Assembly (NCBI RefSeq): GCF_004421005.1
Contig: NZ_CP038026.1
Location: forward strand, 2,418,001 to 2,482,000
Direction of reading: 5' to 3'
Length of the DNA stretch: 64,000 nt
From: Pseudoduganella plicata
Lineage (GTDB): Bacteria; Pseudomonadota; Gammaproteobacteria; Burkholderiales; Burkholderiaceae_D
In this document: in pieces, positions 53,855 through 61,811 of the stretch
How the letters are laid out: each line of letters starts with the position of its first letter
How positions within the stretch are numbered: position 1 is the stretch's first letter
Position numbers and translations under genes: made by a program
Notes under the pieces: model-generated
The model's input: the letters and a program-made list of their open reading frames with translations, nothing else
Told to the model about the DNA's origin: nothing
The model's database searches: none

Positions 53855-55975
53855 TTGGCACGTTTTCCACTTTTCGAACGACAGACTTCGCTAGTCCGCG
53901 CCCTGCGCGCGGTGGCGGCGTCGTGCGTGCTGGCGCCGGCGCTGGCGTTCGGCCAGGACACGCTGTCGACGCAGCTGGAACATATCCGCGAAGCCGTGCG
54001 CTTCATGCCCGATCGGGCGCTGCAGCAGCTGCAGGAAATGGAACCGCGCGCGCGCGCAGATGCCGCCGCCCGTACCGAATTTCTTACTTTGTACAGCAGC
54101 GCCGTGCGCCGCACCGGCGACGTGCGCCGCGGCCTCGGCCTGGCCGACGAACTGATCGCGACCGGACGTCAGCAGCATGACGACGTGGCGCTGGCCAAGG
54201 GACTGCTGGCGCGCTGCTACGCCCTGTATGAACTGGACGACCTGAGTGGCGCGCATACCGCCGCGTTCGAGGCGGAACGGGTGGCGCTGCGCACCGGCAA
54301 TCGGCCGCTGCAGGTGCAGGCCACGATCACGGCGGGCCAGTCCTACCAGGAACAAGGCAATTATCCGGCTGCGTTGCCCAAGCTGCAGGCCGCCGTGGAC
54401 ATGGCACGCCATATCGAGGACGACCCCGTGTCGCTGGCCAGTGCCCTTAATGCGCTGGTCTTCCTGTATGTGAACATGCGCCAGTACGACAAGGGCTGGG
54501 AAGTGCAGCAGGAATCGCTCGCGGTCGCCAAGTCGCTGAAGTCGCCCGGCCGGCTGGCCGAAGCCCTCAGCACGGAATACGGCCTGGCGATCGAATCGCA
54601 GCAGCCCGAACGCGCCCGCCGCGCGCTGATCGAGGGCCTGGCTGTCGAACGCAAACTCGGTGCGCGCCAGATGGTGGCGACGACGCTCGTCAACCTGTCC
54701 GACAGCTACCTGAAGGACCATGATTACGTGCGCGCGCAGGATTACGCCATTCAGGCGCTCAAGGCCGCTGCCGAGGTGCACAGCAATCTCGATACGGCCA
54801 CCGCCCGCATCAACCTGGGCCAGGCGTATCTGGGCCTGGGCCGCATTGCCGAAGGCAAGCGGCAGTTCGAAGCCGGCCTGGCGGCCTACGACAAGTCAGG
54901 CGACAAGCCGGAACTGCAGGCCGTGCTGATGGAATATGGCGCGGCGCTGGAGCGCGCCGGCGACTACAAGGGCGCCGTCGAGGCCTATCACCGCGAACGC
55001 ACGATGTCGAACGAGATGTTCGCCAAGCAGCGCCAGAAGGACTTGCTGGAGGTGCAGCAGAAGTACGACACCGAAAAGAAGCAACGCCAGATCGAGGCGC
55101 TGCGCCAGGAAAACCGCGTCAAGGGCGCGGAGCTGGACAACCGTCGACTGCAGCAGCGCGTCTGGTGGCTGCTGGCCGTGGTCTCGGCGCTGGTGGCCGC
55201 CATCGTCGGCCTGTTGTACCGCAAGGTACGCACCGCCAACGCGCAGCTGGAAGTGAAGAACGAGGAGCTCAAGCAGCAAAGTTCGCTCGATCCGCTGACA
55301 ATGCTGTACAACCGCCGCCACTTCCAGGATTTCATGCGCGGCCACTCGCCGGTCGAACGCCGCGTCGGCGGCGACGACACCGTGGGTGCGCTGTTCCTGC
55401 TCGATGTCGACCATTTCAAGAACGTCAACGACACCCACGGCCACGCCGCCGGCGACGCCGTGCTGCGCATGATCGCCGAAAACCTGCGCGTGGCGCTGCG
55501 CGAGACGGACATGATCGTGCGCTGGGGCGGCGAGGAATTCCTCGCGTTCCTGCCGGCCGTTTCGCGCGGCAGCATCGACGACGTGGCGCGCCGCATCCTG
55601 TACAGCATCTCGTCGCAGTCGCTCGAGTACCAGGGCACCGTCATTCCCGTCAACGTGTCGGTCGGCTTCGCGCCGTTCCCGCTGGTGCCGGGCGGAACGC
55701 CGCTGTCCTGGGAGCGTTCCGTCAACCTGGTGGACATGGCGCTGTACCTGGCCAAGGCCCACGGCCGCAATCGCGCCTACGGCGTGCGCGCCTTTGCCAA
55801 CTTCGAGCAGACGACGATGGAGTCGATCGAACAGGATCTGGAGCGCGCATGGCGTAATGGCTTTGTCGATCTGTCCGTCGTGCTGGGCGGCGCGCATGGG
55901 GTGCCGGCGCCGGAAGAGGCCCAGCCGCACAGCAATGTAGTGACCTTGAAGCGGCCGCGCAGTTCGCGGCCGTGA
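53855..55975 (+). CDS. TPR-GGDEF diguanylate cyclase, periplasmic sensor
   Basis: 706 residues from a TTG start (GAGG nine bases upstream). A signal peptide (~1-33) is followed by a periplasmic TPR-rich sensor (about 40-400), coiled coil (~395-430), one TM helix (~434-455) and a GGDEF domain (~480-660). The active site is GGEEF in 'IVRWGGEEFLAF', a functional variant, and the I-site RETD lies five residues before it, so product inhibition by c-di-GMP is expected. It synthesises c-di-GMP from two GTP. The C-terminal ~50 residues are an unassigned tail. It is convergent with the lipoprotein gene. Confidence 0.92.
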   Translation: MARFPLFERQTSLVRALRAVAASCVLAPALAFGQDTLSTQLEHIREAVRFMPDRALQQLQEMEPRARADAAARTEFLTLYSSAVRRTGDVRRGLGLADELIATGRQQHDDVALAKGLLARCYALYELDDLSGAHTAAFEAERVALRTGNRPLQVQATITAGQSYQEQGNYPAALPKLQAAVDMARHIEDDPVSLASALNALVFLYVNMRQYDKGWEVQQESLAVAKSLKSPGRLAEALSTEYGLAIESQQPERARRALIEGLAVERKLGARQMVATTLVNLSDSYLKDHDYVRAQDYAIQALKAAAEVHSNLDTATARINLGQAYLGLGRIAEGKRQFEAGLAAYDKSGDKPELQAVLMEYGAALERAGDYKGAVEAYHRERTMSNEMFAKQRQKDLLEVQQKYDTEKKQRQIEALRQENRVKGAELDNRRLQQRVWWLLAVVSALVAAIVGLLYRKVRTANAQLEVKNEELKQQSSLDPLTMLYNRRHFQDFMRGHSPVERRVGGDDTVGALFLLDVDHFKNVNDTHGHAAGDAVLRMIAENLRVALRETDMIVRWGGEEFLAFLPAVSRGSIDDVARRILYSISSQSLEYQGTVIPVNVSVGFAPFPLVPGGTPLSWERSVNLVDMALYLAKAHGRNRAYGVRAFANFEQTTMESIEQDLERAWRNGFVDLSVVLGGAHGVPAPEEAQPHSNVVTLKRPRSSRP

Positions 55976-56020
55976 AGGTGCGGGGACAGGGGCCTGCGCA
56001 AGTCTGCGCCGGGTACGCCG

Positions 56021-56371
56021 CTACTTCTTGTCGTGTTTGGCCGGCTCCTCATCCTCCCGGGCCGCCTCGGCATTCGCCTGGATCTTTTCGCCGGCCCGCT
56101 CCAGCTTGCGTCCGACGGCAACGGCCGCCTTGTCGAGGTGTTCGCCCGCCTTGTCGGCGAATTCGTCCAGTTCGCGGCCTGTCTTGTGGGCCGCCACCTT
56201 CAGCTCCTCGTTGGCTTTTTCCAGATGCACCGCAGCCTTCTTGGCCGCTTCGTCCAGCTCCCGGCCGGCACGCTCGGCAGGACCGTCGATGCGGCGTTCC
56301 TCGTCCTTGTGACAGCCGGCCAGCGCCAGCAGGAGCAGCCCGGCAGGCAGCAGGCGTGATGTGAGTGTCAT
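56021..56371 (-). CDS. Lipoprotein with amphipathic helical repeats
   Basis: 116 residues from ATG 56371 (AAGGAGGGACC upstream). Signal 'LTSRLLPAGLLLLALAGC' ends in a lipobox LAGC, so the mature protein is lipidated. The rest is a charged amphipathic helix with 11-residue-like repeats: 'ELDEAAKKAAVHLEKANEELKVAAHKTGRELDEFADKAGEHLDKAAVAVGRKLE'. It resembles apolipoprotein/YtxH-like membrane-associated helices. It lies 66 bases downstream of the zinc-ribbon gene and could be the last gene of the tubulin-like operon. Confidence 0.8.
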   Translation of the reverse strand: MTLTSRLLPAGLLLLALAGCHKDEERRIDGPAERAGRELDEAAKKAAVHLEKANEELKVAAHKTGRELDEFADKAGEHLDKAAVAVGRKLERAGEKIQANAEAAREDEEPAKHDKK

Positions 56372-56437
56372 GGTCCCTCCTTCGCGCACGTTGCCAACAG
56401 TCTAACAAATTTTACTCGCGCGATGCGCCGCGCTGGA

Positions 56438-57643
56438 TCACTGGCAGCGTTCGCTCAGCCACTGGCTACCGGCCGCCAGGCAGCGCTGATAGTCGCGGTC
56501 GAGCCGCGCGGCGCGCTCGCGCAGCGCCGCACAATTGCCGGCCCCGCCGGACAGCGCGACGCATTGCGCGGCCTTGCCCATCGCGCCACGGTAATTGCCC
56601 TGCGCGATATCGCGCTCCGCCTCTACCTGCAGGCGCCGTGCCTCGCGCGCGTCGGGTGCGACAAACGACGTGGTAGTAAGCGCCCCGGCCGGTGGCGGTG
56701 CCGTCGTGGAAATGGGCGTCGCCGTCCCGCTCGACGACGTCGCGCCGCCGCGCCCTTCCAGCAGTGTCGACTCCAGCAGTTTCGACAGTTCCTCGCGCAG
56801 CGCTTCGATGCGCGGCGTGGCCTCCGGCCGTTTCAGCTTTTCGGCCGCCTCCAGCTTGGCCTGCACGCATGCCCGGTCCTTGCGTGCCAGGCACGCGTTT
56901 GCGTCGTCCAACAGCTTTTCCGCGCGCAGCCGGTCGATGCGCTCGCGCCATTCGCGCGTGTCATCGTCGTCGTTCCATTTGCGGGTGAACGTGGCCAGCC
57001 GCGTCGACGCCTTCTCCAGGGAACCTGCGGCAAGCGCCGTCTCCAGCGCCTTGCGCGTGTCGGTCCATGCCCTGGTGCGCTGCTGCTTGCGTTCGCACGC
57101 CGGCGCCGAGGCGGCAATCGCGGCCTGCAGCTTTTGTACCTGCGCCGCTGCGGCCTTGTCGGCCCGCAGCGCCGTCAGCTCGGCCCGCGCATCGGCAATC
57201 CGGCACTGCTCCGTCAACGCGACAGCATCGTCGACGCGCTTCTTGAACCTGGCCGACGGGTCGCCCGGCTTGACTGCGAACCAGATGGCGATCAGCACCA
57301 GCGCGACGAGGAACCACGTGCCTGCGCCGATGGGCTTGCGCAGCGGCGGCGCGGCCGGGCCGGCGGCAACCGGCGGCGCAGGCCGGGCCGGCGGTACGGG
57401 TGGATGCGTCGGTGCGGGACGCGACGCCGGCGCTACGGGCGGCGCTGGTGGTGGCGGCGCGGGCGGTGGCGGCGCCGTCACGGGCGGTGCCACCGGCGGC
57501 GGTGCGGCCGCGGGCGGTGGCGCCACGGGTGGCGGCGCAGCGGGCCGCGCGCCCGCCGCCTGTCCGGTACCGCAGTAGGGACAGAAGTTGACCTTGCGCG
57601 GGAACGTCCTGCCGCACGCCCCGTTTACACAGCGATATTCCAC
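56438..57643 (-). CDS. Zinc-ribbon / proline-rich / single-TM protein, partner of the tubulin-like protein
   Basis: 401 residues. A zinc ribbon CX4C...CX2C (Cys5, Cys10, Cys21, Cys24) is followed by a 67-residue Pro/Ala-rich stretch (34-100, many PPP), a TM helix (109-124) and a ~275-residue C-terminal region that is helical (TPR-like) and contains paired Cys ('CLARKDRAC', 'QCVALSGGAGNC', 'RCLAAG...ERCQ'), suggesting disulfides and a periplasmic location. The topology would then put the ribbon and Pro-rich part in the cytoplasm. It lies 12 bases downstream of the tubulin-like gene. I do not recognise a family for the whole protein. Confidence 0.85.
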   Translation of the reverse strand: MEYRCVNGACGRTFPRKVNFCPYCGTGQAAGARPAAPPPVAPPPAAAPPPVAPPVTAPPPPAPPPPAPPVAPASRPAPTHPPVPPARPAPPVAAGPAAPPLRKPIGAGTWFLVALVLIAIWFAVKPGDPSARFKKRVDDAVALTEQCRIADARAELTALRADKAAAAQVQKLQAAIAASAPACERKQQRTRAWTDTRKALETALAAGSLEKASTRLATFTRKWNDDDDTREWRERIDRLRAEKLLDDANACLARKDRACVQAKLEAAEKLKRPEATPRIEALREELSKLLESTLLEGRGGATSSSGTATPISTTAPPPAGALTTTSFVAPDAREARRLQVEAERDIAQGNYRGAMGKAAQCVALSGGAGNCAALRERAARLDRDYQRCLAAGSQWLSERCQ

Positions 57644-57655
57644 GGTGCGCGTTCC

Positions 57656-60600
57656 TTATTCCGGGTCCGGGATATCGTCGGTCGGGTCGGGGATCGACGC
57701 GGCGAACAGCACGGCCAGTTCCGGCACGTCGCGCGCGGCCTTCCACCCGTCCACGTGGGGCACCCAGCGCATGTCCCAAACTTTGGTCGCGCCGTCGATC
57801 TCGCCGCGCGCCACGCGCTGCGCCAGTTCCTGCACCGTGTACGGCCCCTGCTGCATGCGGTTGACGAACACCTTGTACAACGAGCCGCCGGCAGCTGGCA
57901 CACTCCCCACGGGCGCCGCAGCAACAGCTCCTCCCGCCAGCAGATGGGCCGCCGTGGTTTCGCTGGCAAGGTATTCCGGTCGCGGCACGCGCTTGTCGAC
58001 CGACTGCTGCACTTCCCATGTGTAGGCATCGTGGGCGGAGCCGGGTACCACGTCGCTCCACTGCGCCAGCAGGTCCAGTGCCTTGTCCTCCATCCCGGCC
58101 AGCGCGGCATTCGTCGCGACGGCACGGCGCAGCCATTCGTCATGCAGCCGCCTTGCCGTGATGTTCGGCAGCGATGGCGACGGCAGCTCGGCGCCCGTCT
58201 CGTCCACTTCCAGCTTCGGCTGGTAGACGCGCTGCTGGTAGTGGCGCATCAGCGCCGCCAGCAGCAGCATCTGGTGTGGTCCCAGGCGCGCCAGGCGCTG
58301 CTGCACCGCCACGACGATCTGCTCGCGGTAGAACGCGGGCAGACCGTTCGAGCGGACGGCGAACTCGTTCCCTACCTGCAGCCATTCGCCCGAGCCCTGC
58401 TCCACTTCGAACAGATACTGGCCGCGCGGCTGGAACGTCGCTTCGCGGTCGGCCAGGTCGGTCTTGCGCTTCAGGACACCGGTGGCGACGGCCTGCAGGA
58501 ACCATTCGTAATCGTCCGCCAGCCGGTTCAATTCGTCCATGTTCGGTGCGATCGGATGACGGAAGCGCGTCGCGTCGAAGTGCAGGTGCGTGGGGATCTT
58601 CGGGTTCTCGATCTGGTACGACGTGCGCCACGTGGGCAGCCCGCGCAGCACCGTCATCGGGAAGCCGGACAGCTCGATGTAGCAGACGGCCCGCCCGCCA
58701 ATGCCCGTGTTGACGATGTTGACCAGCTCACCGTGGAAGAAGCCCGTCGGCACTGCCGCGCGGATCTCGCCTTCCAGCCGGCGCCAGGCGTTGGCGTCGC
58801 CCACGCCGATGAAGCACTTGAACTGGTCGGCGTTGGGCGTGAACTCGGCCGAGAAGCGCGCGTTCACCCATGGCATGGCGCTGCGCAGCCATTCGTTGAA
58901 GATGCGCTGGCGCTCCTGTGCGGACAGCGCCAGCAGCCGCTCCAGCAGCGGATCGCCCGGCGCCTCGCCCACCGCGGCCACGTCGTCGGCCGTCAGCTGC
59001 GTCTGCGCGCGGCGGAACAGTTTCAGCAGCAGGGAAGAACGCAGCTTCTCGTCGCCCAGCTGCGGGAACAGCCGCGCCGAGCCGCCGAATTCGGCCAGCA
59101 CTTCCTCGCTCCAGAGGCTGACGTCGCCCGTCAGCTGCACGGGTTCCGGCAGCACGTCCGCCGCCAGCTTCATGTACGTCGCATGCTCGTGCTGCGCATC
59201 GGCGCGCAGCTGCGCGATGCGCTGGTCCACCGCGCCCAGCATCGCCTCGACACAGCGGCGCCCTTCCTGGAACTCGCCGGCGATGCCGGACCAGATGGCG
59301 TGACCGCGCTCGTCCACCGACTGCACGTCGCCCAGCCATGCCGACAGCGCACGCAGCACTTCCGTCGCCTGCCCGGCCGCCACGGCCAGCAGGTGGAAGC
59401 GCAGGTAGTCGGCAATGTCGCGCTTCAGGTGCACGACCACTTCGCGCGCCTGCGCGCCCGCGTTGATCCACTTGCCGGCCGCCTGCGCCAGGTTGTTCAG
59501 CGATTCTTCCACCTGGCGCGTGCGCAGCGCATCGCGCATGTCGCGGTAGCGGCGCGCATTGTGCTCCATGTGCGGCAGGTCGCGCTGGGCGATGCGTGCC
59601 TTGATCTGTTCCAGCAGGGTCAGGACGAATTCCAGGCCGCCCTGCTTGCGGTCGTCCAGCAGGCCGTACAGGCGGTCGCGGATGCGTCCCTTCATCCGCA
59701 TTGTCAGTTCCTGCGTGTGGCGCTTCAGCCGGTCCTCGCTGGTCTCGGCAATCGCCCCTGCTTCACGGATCGCGTCGCGTTCCAGGTGCGGCAGCAGCTC
59801 GGCGACCTTCTCGCGCCAGATCTTGAGGTCGTAGCCACCGGTGATGCGGTCGATCTCCATCTGCACTTTCGATTCCACGCGTTCCAGCAGCGAGCGGCCG
59901 TCCTTGTCCATCAGGAGCTGGTCCGACAGCGCATACTCCTGGAATGCCGTCACATCCACCGTGCCCTTGCGGAAGTCCGGGAACTCGTCGAACGTGCGCT
60001 CGGCCATCAGCATCTGCTCGCGCATGAAGACGTCGCGTTCCTGGTCGCCCGCACGGCGGCCCGGCGCGCCGTCGTTGCCGACGATGCCGAAGAACGCCTT
60101 GACCATCAGCGCCGCCAGTTCATACGCGCGGATATCGTCGCGCAGGCTTTGCTGCGTATCGAGCACGGACTGGCCGAAGGCGGAATAGACCTTCGAATAC
60201 GACAGCCGCATGTCGCCGAAGCGCTGCTCCGGCACGCGCGGATTGAACGGTCCCAGCTTGTGCTGCTGCTGGTTGACGGCCACCGAGCGCTTGCGGTTGG
60301 CGAAATCGGCCGACGCGAAATCCTCGAACAGCGAATCGGCCACCATCTGGTAGACGTCGCGCACGTCCTGCGTGGCCTTGTTCGACAGGTTGGCCGTGTC
60401 GACGAAGTACACGTCGTCGAACGGTGCGCCACGGCCCGTCAGGCTGTCCGGATCGGCCCAGCGCACCTGCGCGTTCATGTCGCGCATTGCCGTTTCCATC
60501 TCCATCAGGGTGGCATACGCGTTGGCTTCGGTGCGCTCCTTGTTCGCCTTGGCGTACCCGCCCGGCATGAACATGACGAGATCGACCTGGCTGTCGGCCA

Positions 60601-61279
60601 CCTCCTGGCGCGCGATGGCCTTGGCGATCCAGCCCAGGTCCAGCGCCGTACCGGCACCCGTGCCACCGGCGTTCGACGCGATGACGACGATGCGGAACTT
60701 CGACGTGTCGACCTGCAGGCCCAGGCGCTGGTAATTGTCCTTGCGTTCCTGCCCGGCGTTACTGGCCAGGAAATTGAGCGCGCCCTTGATACGGCCGCGC
60801 AGCTTCGGGTATTTGTCGAACAGGTACAGGCGCGCCACGGCGCGAATCTGGCCCGCGCCCTTCGACGGGTCGATGCCGAGGGAGCGCAGCTTTTTCGGCC
60901 GCAGCGGCATCCAGTTCTCGATCAGCGGGAAGCGTGCCAGGCTGTCGTCCGACTCGTGGTACTGCTGCAGGTCGATCGGTTCGACGAGGCGCTCCTCGTC
61001 GCCCAGCTTGACCAGTTCGTACCACGGGTCGGTGCGCTGCGACTTGCCGTCGTCGATGACGGCGCCGCTGTCCAGGTCGACGTGCAGGAAGCGTGCGACG
61101 GGGAACTCGCCGATCGATTCGACGCGTGCCGGATGGTGCCGGTTCCACACGGCCGACAGGATGTGGCGGCGAATGCGCATCATCACTTCCATGCCCGTGC
61201 CGCCCGCGCCGATGAACAGCGTGGGCCGCAAGTCGATCTTCAGTTCCGCCTTCTTTTCAATGCCGGGAATATCCGCCAT
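57656..61279 (-). CDS. Large bacterial tubulin/FtsZ-like protein with C-terminal GYF-like domain
   Basis: 1207 residues. 'TLFIGAGGTGMEVMMRIRRHI' (residues 20-40) and the tubulin-type signature 'ASNAGGTGAGTALDLGWIAKAI' (G-G-T-G-x-G, ~201-222) are the phosphate-binding loops of the FtsZ/tubulin fold; 'MEMETAMRD', 'FFGIVGNDG' belong to the same domain (Pfam Tubulin_2 type). The middle (~470-1100) is mostly helical and unassigned. The end (~1134-1190), 'YKVFVNRMQQGPYTVQELAQRVARGEIDGATKVWDMRW...GWKAA', is a GYF_2-like domain (QQGPY, G-x-I, VW, GW). It is related to the FtsZl families of Makarova and Koonin, proposed to remodel membranes. Nine bases upstream lies a 3-TM gene. Confidence 0.85.
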   Translation of the reverse strand: MADIPGIEKKAELKIDLRPTLFIGAGGTGMEVMMRIRRHILSAVWNRHHPARVESIGEFPVARFLHVDLDSGAVIDDGKSQRTDPWYELVKLGDEERLVEPIDLQQYHESDDSLARFPLIENWMPLRPKKLRSLGIDPSKGAGQIRAVARLYLFDKYPKLRGRIKGALNFLASNAGQERKDNYQRLGLQVDTSKFRIVVIASNAGGTGAGTALDLGWIAKAIARQEVADSQVDLVMFMPGGYAKANKERTEANAYATLMEMETAMRDMNAQVRWADPDSLTGRGAPFDDVYFVDTANLSNKATQDVRDVYQMVADSLFEDFASADFANRKRSVAVNQQQHKLGPFNPRVPEQRFGDMRLSYSKVYSAFGQSVLDTQQSLRDDIRAYELAALMVKAFFGIVGNDGAPGRRAGDQERDVFMREQMLMAERTFDEFPDFRKGTVDVTAFQEYALSDQLLMDKDGRSLLERVESKVQMEIDRITGGYDLKIWREKVAELLPHLERDAIREAGAIAETSEDRLKRHTQELTMRMKGRIRDRLYGLLDDRKQGGLEFVLTLLEQIKARIAQRDLPHMEHNARRYRDMRDALRTRQVEESLNNLAQAAGKWINAGAQAREVVVHLKRDIADYLRFHLLAVAAGQATEVLRALSAWLGDVQSVDERGHAIWSGIAGEFQEGRRCVEAMLGAVDQRIAQLRADAQHEHATYMKLAADVLPEPVQLTGDVSLWSEEVLAEFGGSARLFPQLGDEKLRSSLLLKLFRRAQTQLTADDVAAVGEAPGDPLLERLLALSAQERQRIFNEWLRSAMPWVNARFSAEFTPNADQFKCFIGVGDANAWRRLEGEIRAAVPTGFFHGELVNIVNTGIGGRAVCYIELSGFPMTVLRGLPTWRTSYQIENPKIPTHLHFDATRFRHPIAPNMDELNRLADDYEWFLQAVATGVLKRKTDLADREATFQPRGQYLFEVEQGSGEWLQVGNEFAVRSNGLPAFYREQIVVAVQQRLARLGPHQMLLLAALMRHYQQRVYQPKLEVDETGAELPSPSLPNITARRLHDEWLRRAVATNAALAGMEDKALDLLAQWSDVVPGSAHDAYTWEVQQSVDKRVPRPEYLASETTAAHLLAGGAVAAAPVGSVPAAGGSLYKVFVNRMQQGPYTVQELAQRVARGEIDGATKVWDMRWVPHVDGWKAARDVPELAVLFAASIPDPTDDIPDPE

Positions 61280-61288
61280 GCCGTCCTC

Positions 61289-61768
61289 CTAGCGCCGGCC
61301 GGTGAACAGCGCGCCGACGATGGCCGCGATGCCGAACACCAGCAAGGTACCCGTGATGGCGACGTTGAGGAACTTGGTCGAGTTGACGAAGCCCAGCACG
61401 ACGGCCGCGCTGAGGAATGCCAGCCCGAAGAACAGCAGCCACCCGGCCGTGTCGGCCGACGACGGTGCCACGCGGCGGCGCACCAGGTAGTTGGCGAACG
61501 CGTTGCGGGCAAAGAAGAACACGATCAGCAGCACGACGAACACGGCGCCGCCGATGGCGATGTCGCGCGTGGACGTGTCCGTGGCGGGTGCGCCGGCGAC
61601 CGGCGCGACTTCCATGCCCGTCGCCGTTTCCCCGGGCGGCGTGGTGCTCAGGGTGCCGTCGCCCGCGGGTGGGGCCGGCATCGCGGTTTTCTCGTCCTTG
61701 CCCGCGCCGGGGACCTTGAAGCCTGGGTCGGTATCGGCCTGCGCCAGCAGAATTGCGTTGGTGGTCAT
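61289..61768 (-). CDS. Three-TM small membrane protein of the tubulin-like operon
   Basis: 159 residues from ATG 61768 (AGGATTCG upstream). Residues 1-65 are Pro/Gly/Thr-rich and disordered; membrane helices are about 70-90 ('IAIGGAVFVVLLIVFFFARNAFA'), 107-127 and 133-153, ending FTGRR. An Arg-rich loop 'NYLVRRRVAPSS' lies between helices 1 and 2. No family recognised. The tubulin-like gene follows after nine bases, so they are surely co-transcribed; it could anchor the cytoskeletal protein to the membrane. Confidence 0.8.
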   Translation of the reverse strand: MTTNAILLAQADTDPGFKVPGAGKDEKTAMPAPPAGDGTLSTTPPGETATGMEVAPVAGAPATDTSTRDIAIGGAVFVVLLIVFFFARNAFANYLVRRRVAPSSADTAGWLLFFGLAFLSAAVVLGFVNSTKFLNVAITGTLLVFGIAAIVGALFTGRR

Positions 61769-61811
61769 CGAATCCTCGTGTATGTAGCTCTGATTATCGC
61801 TTTGATTGTCG

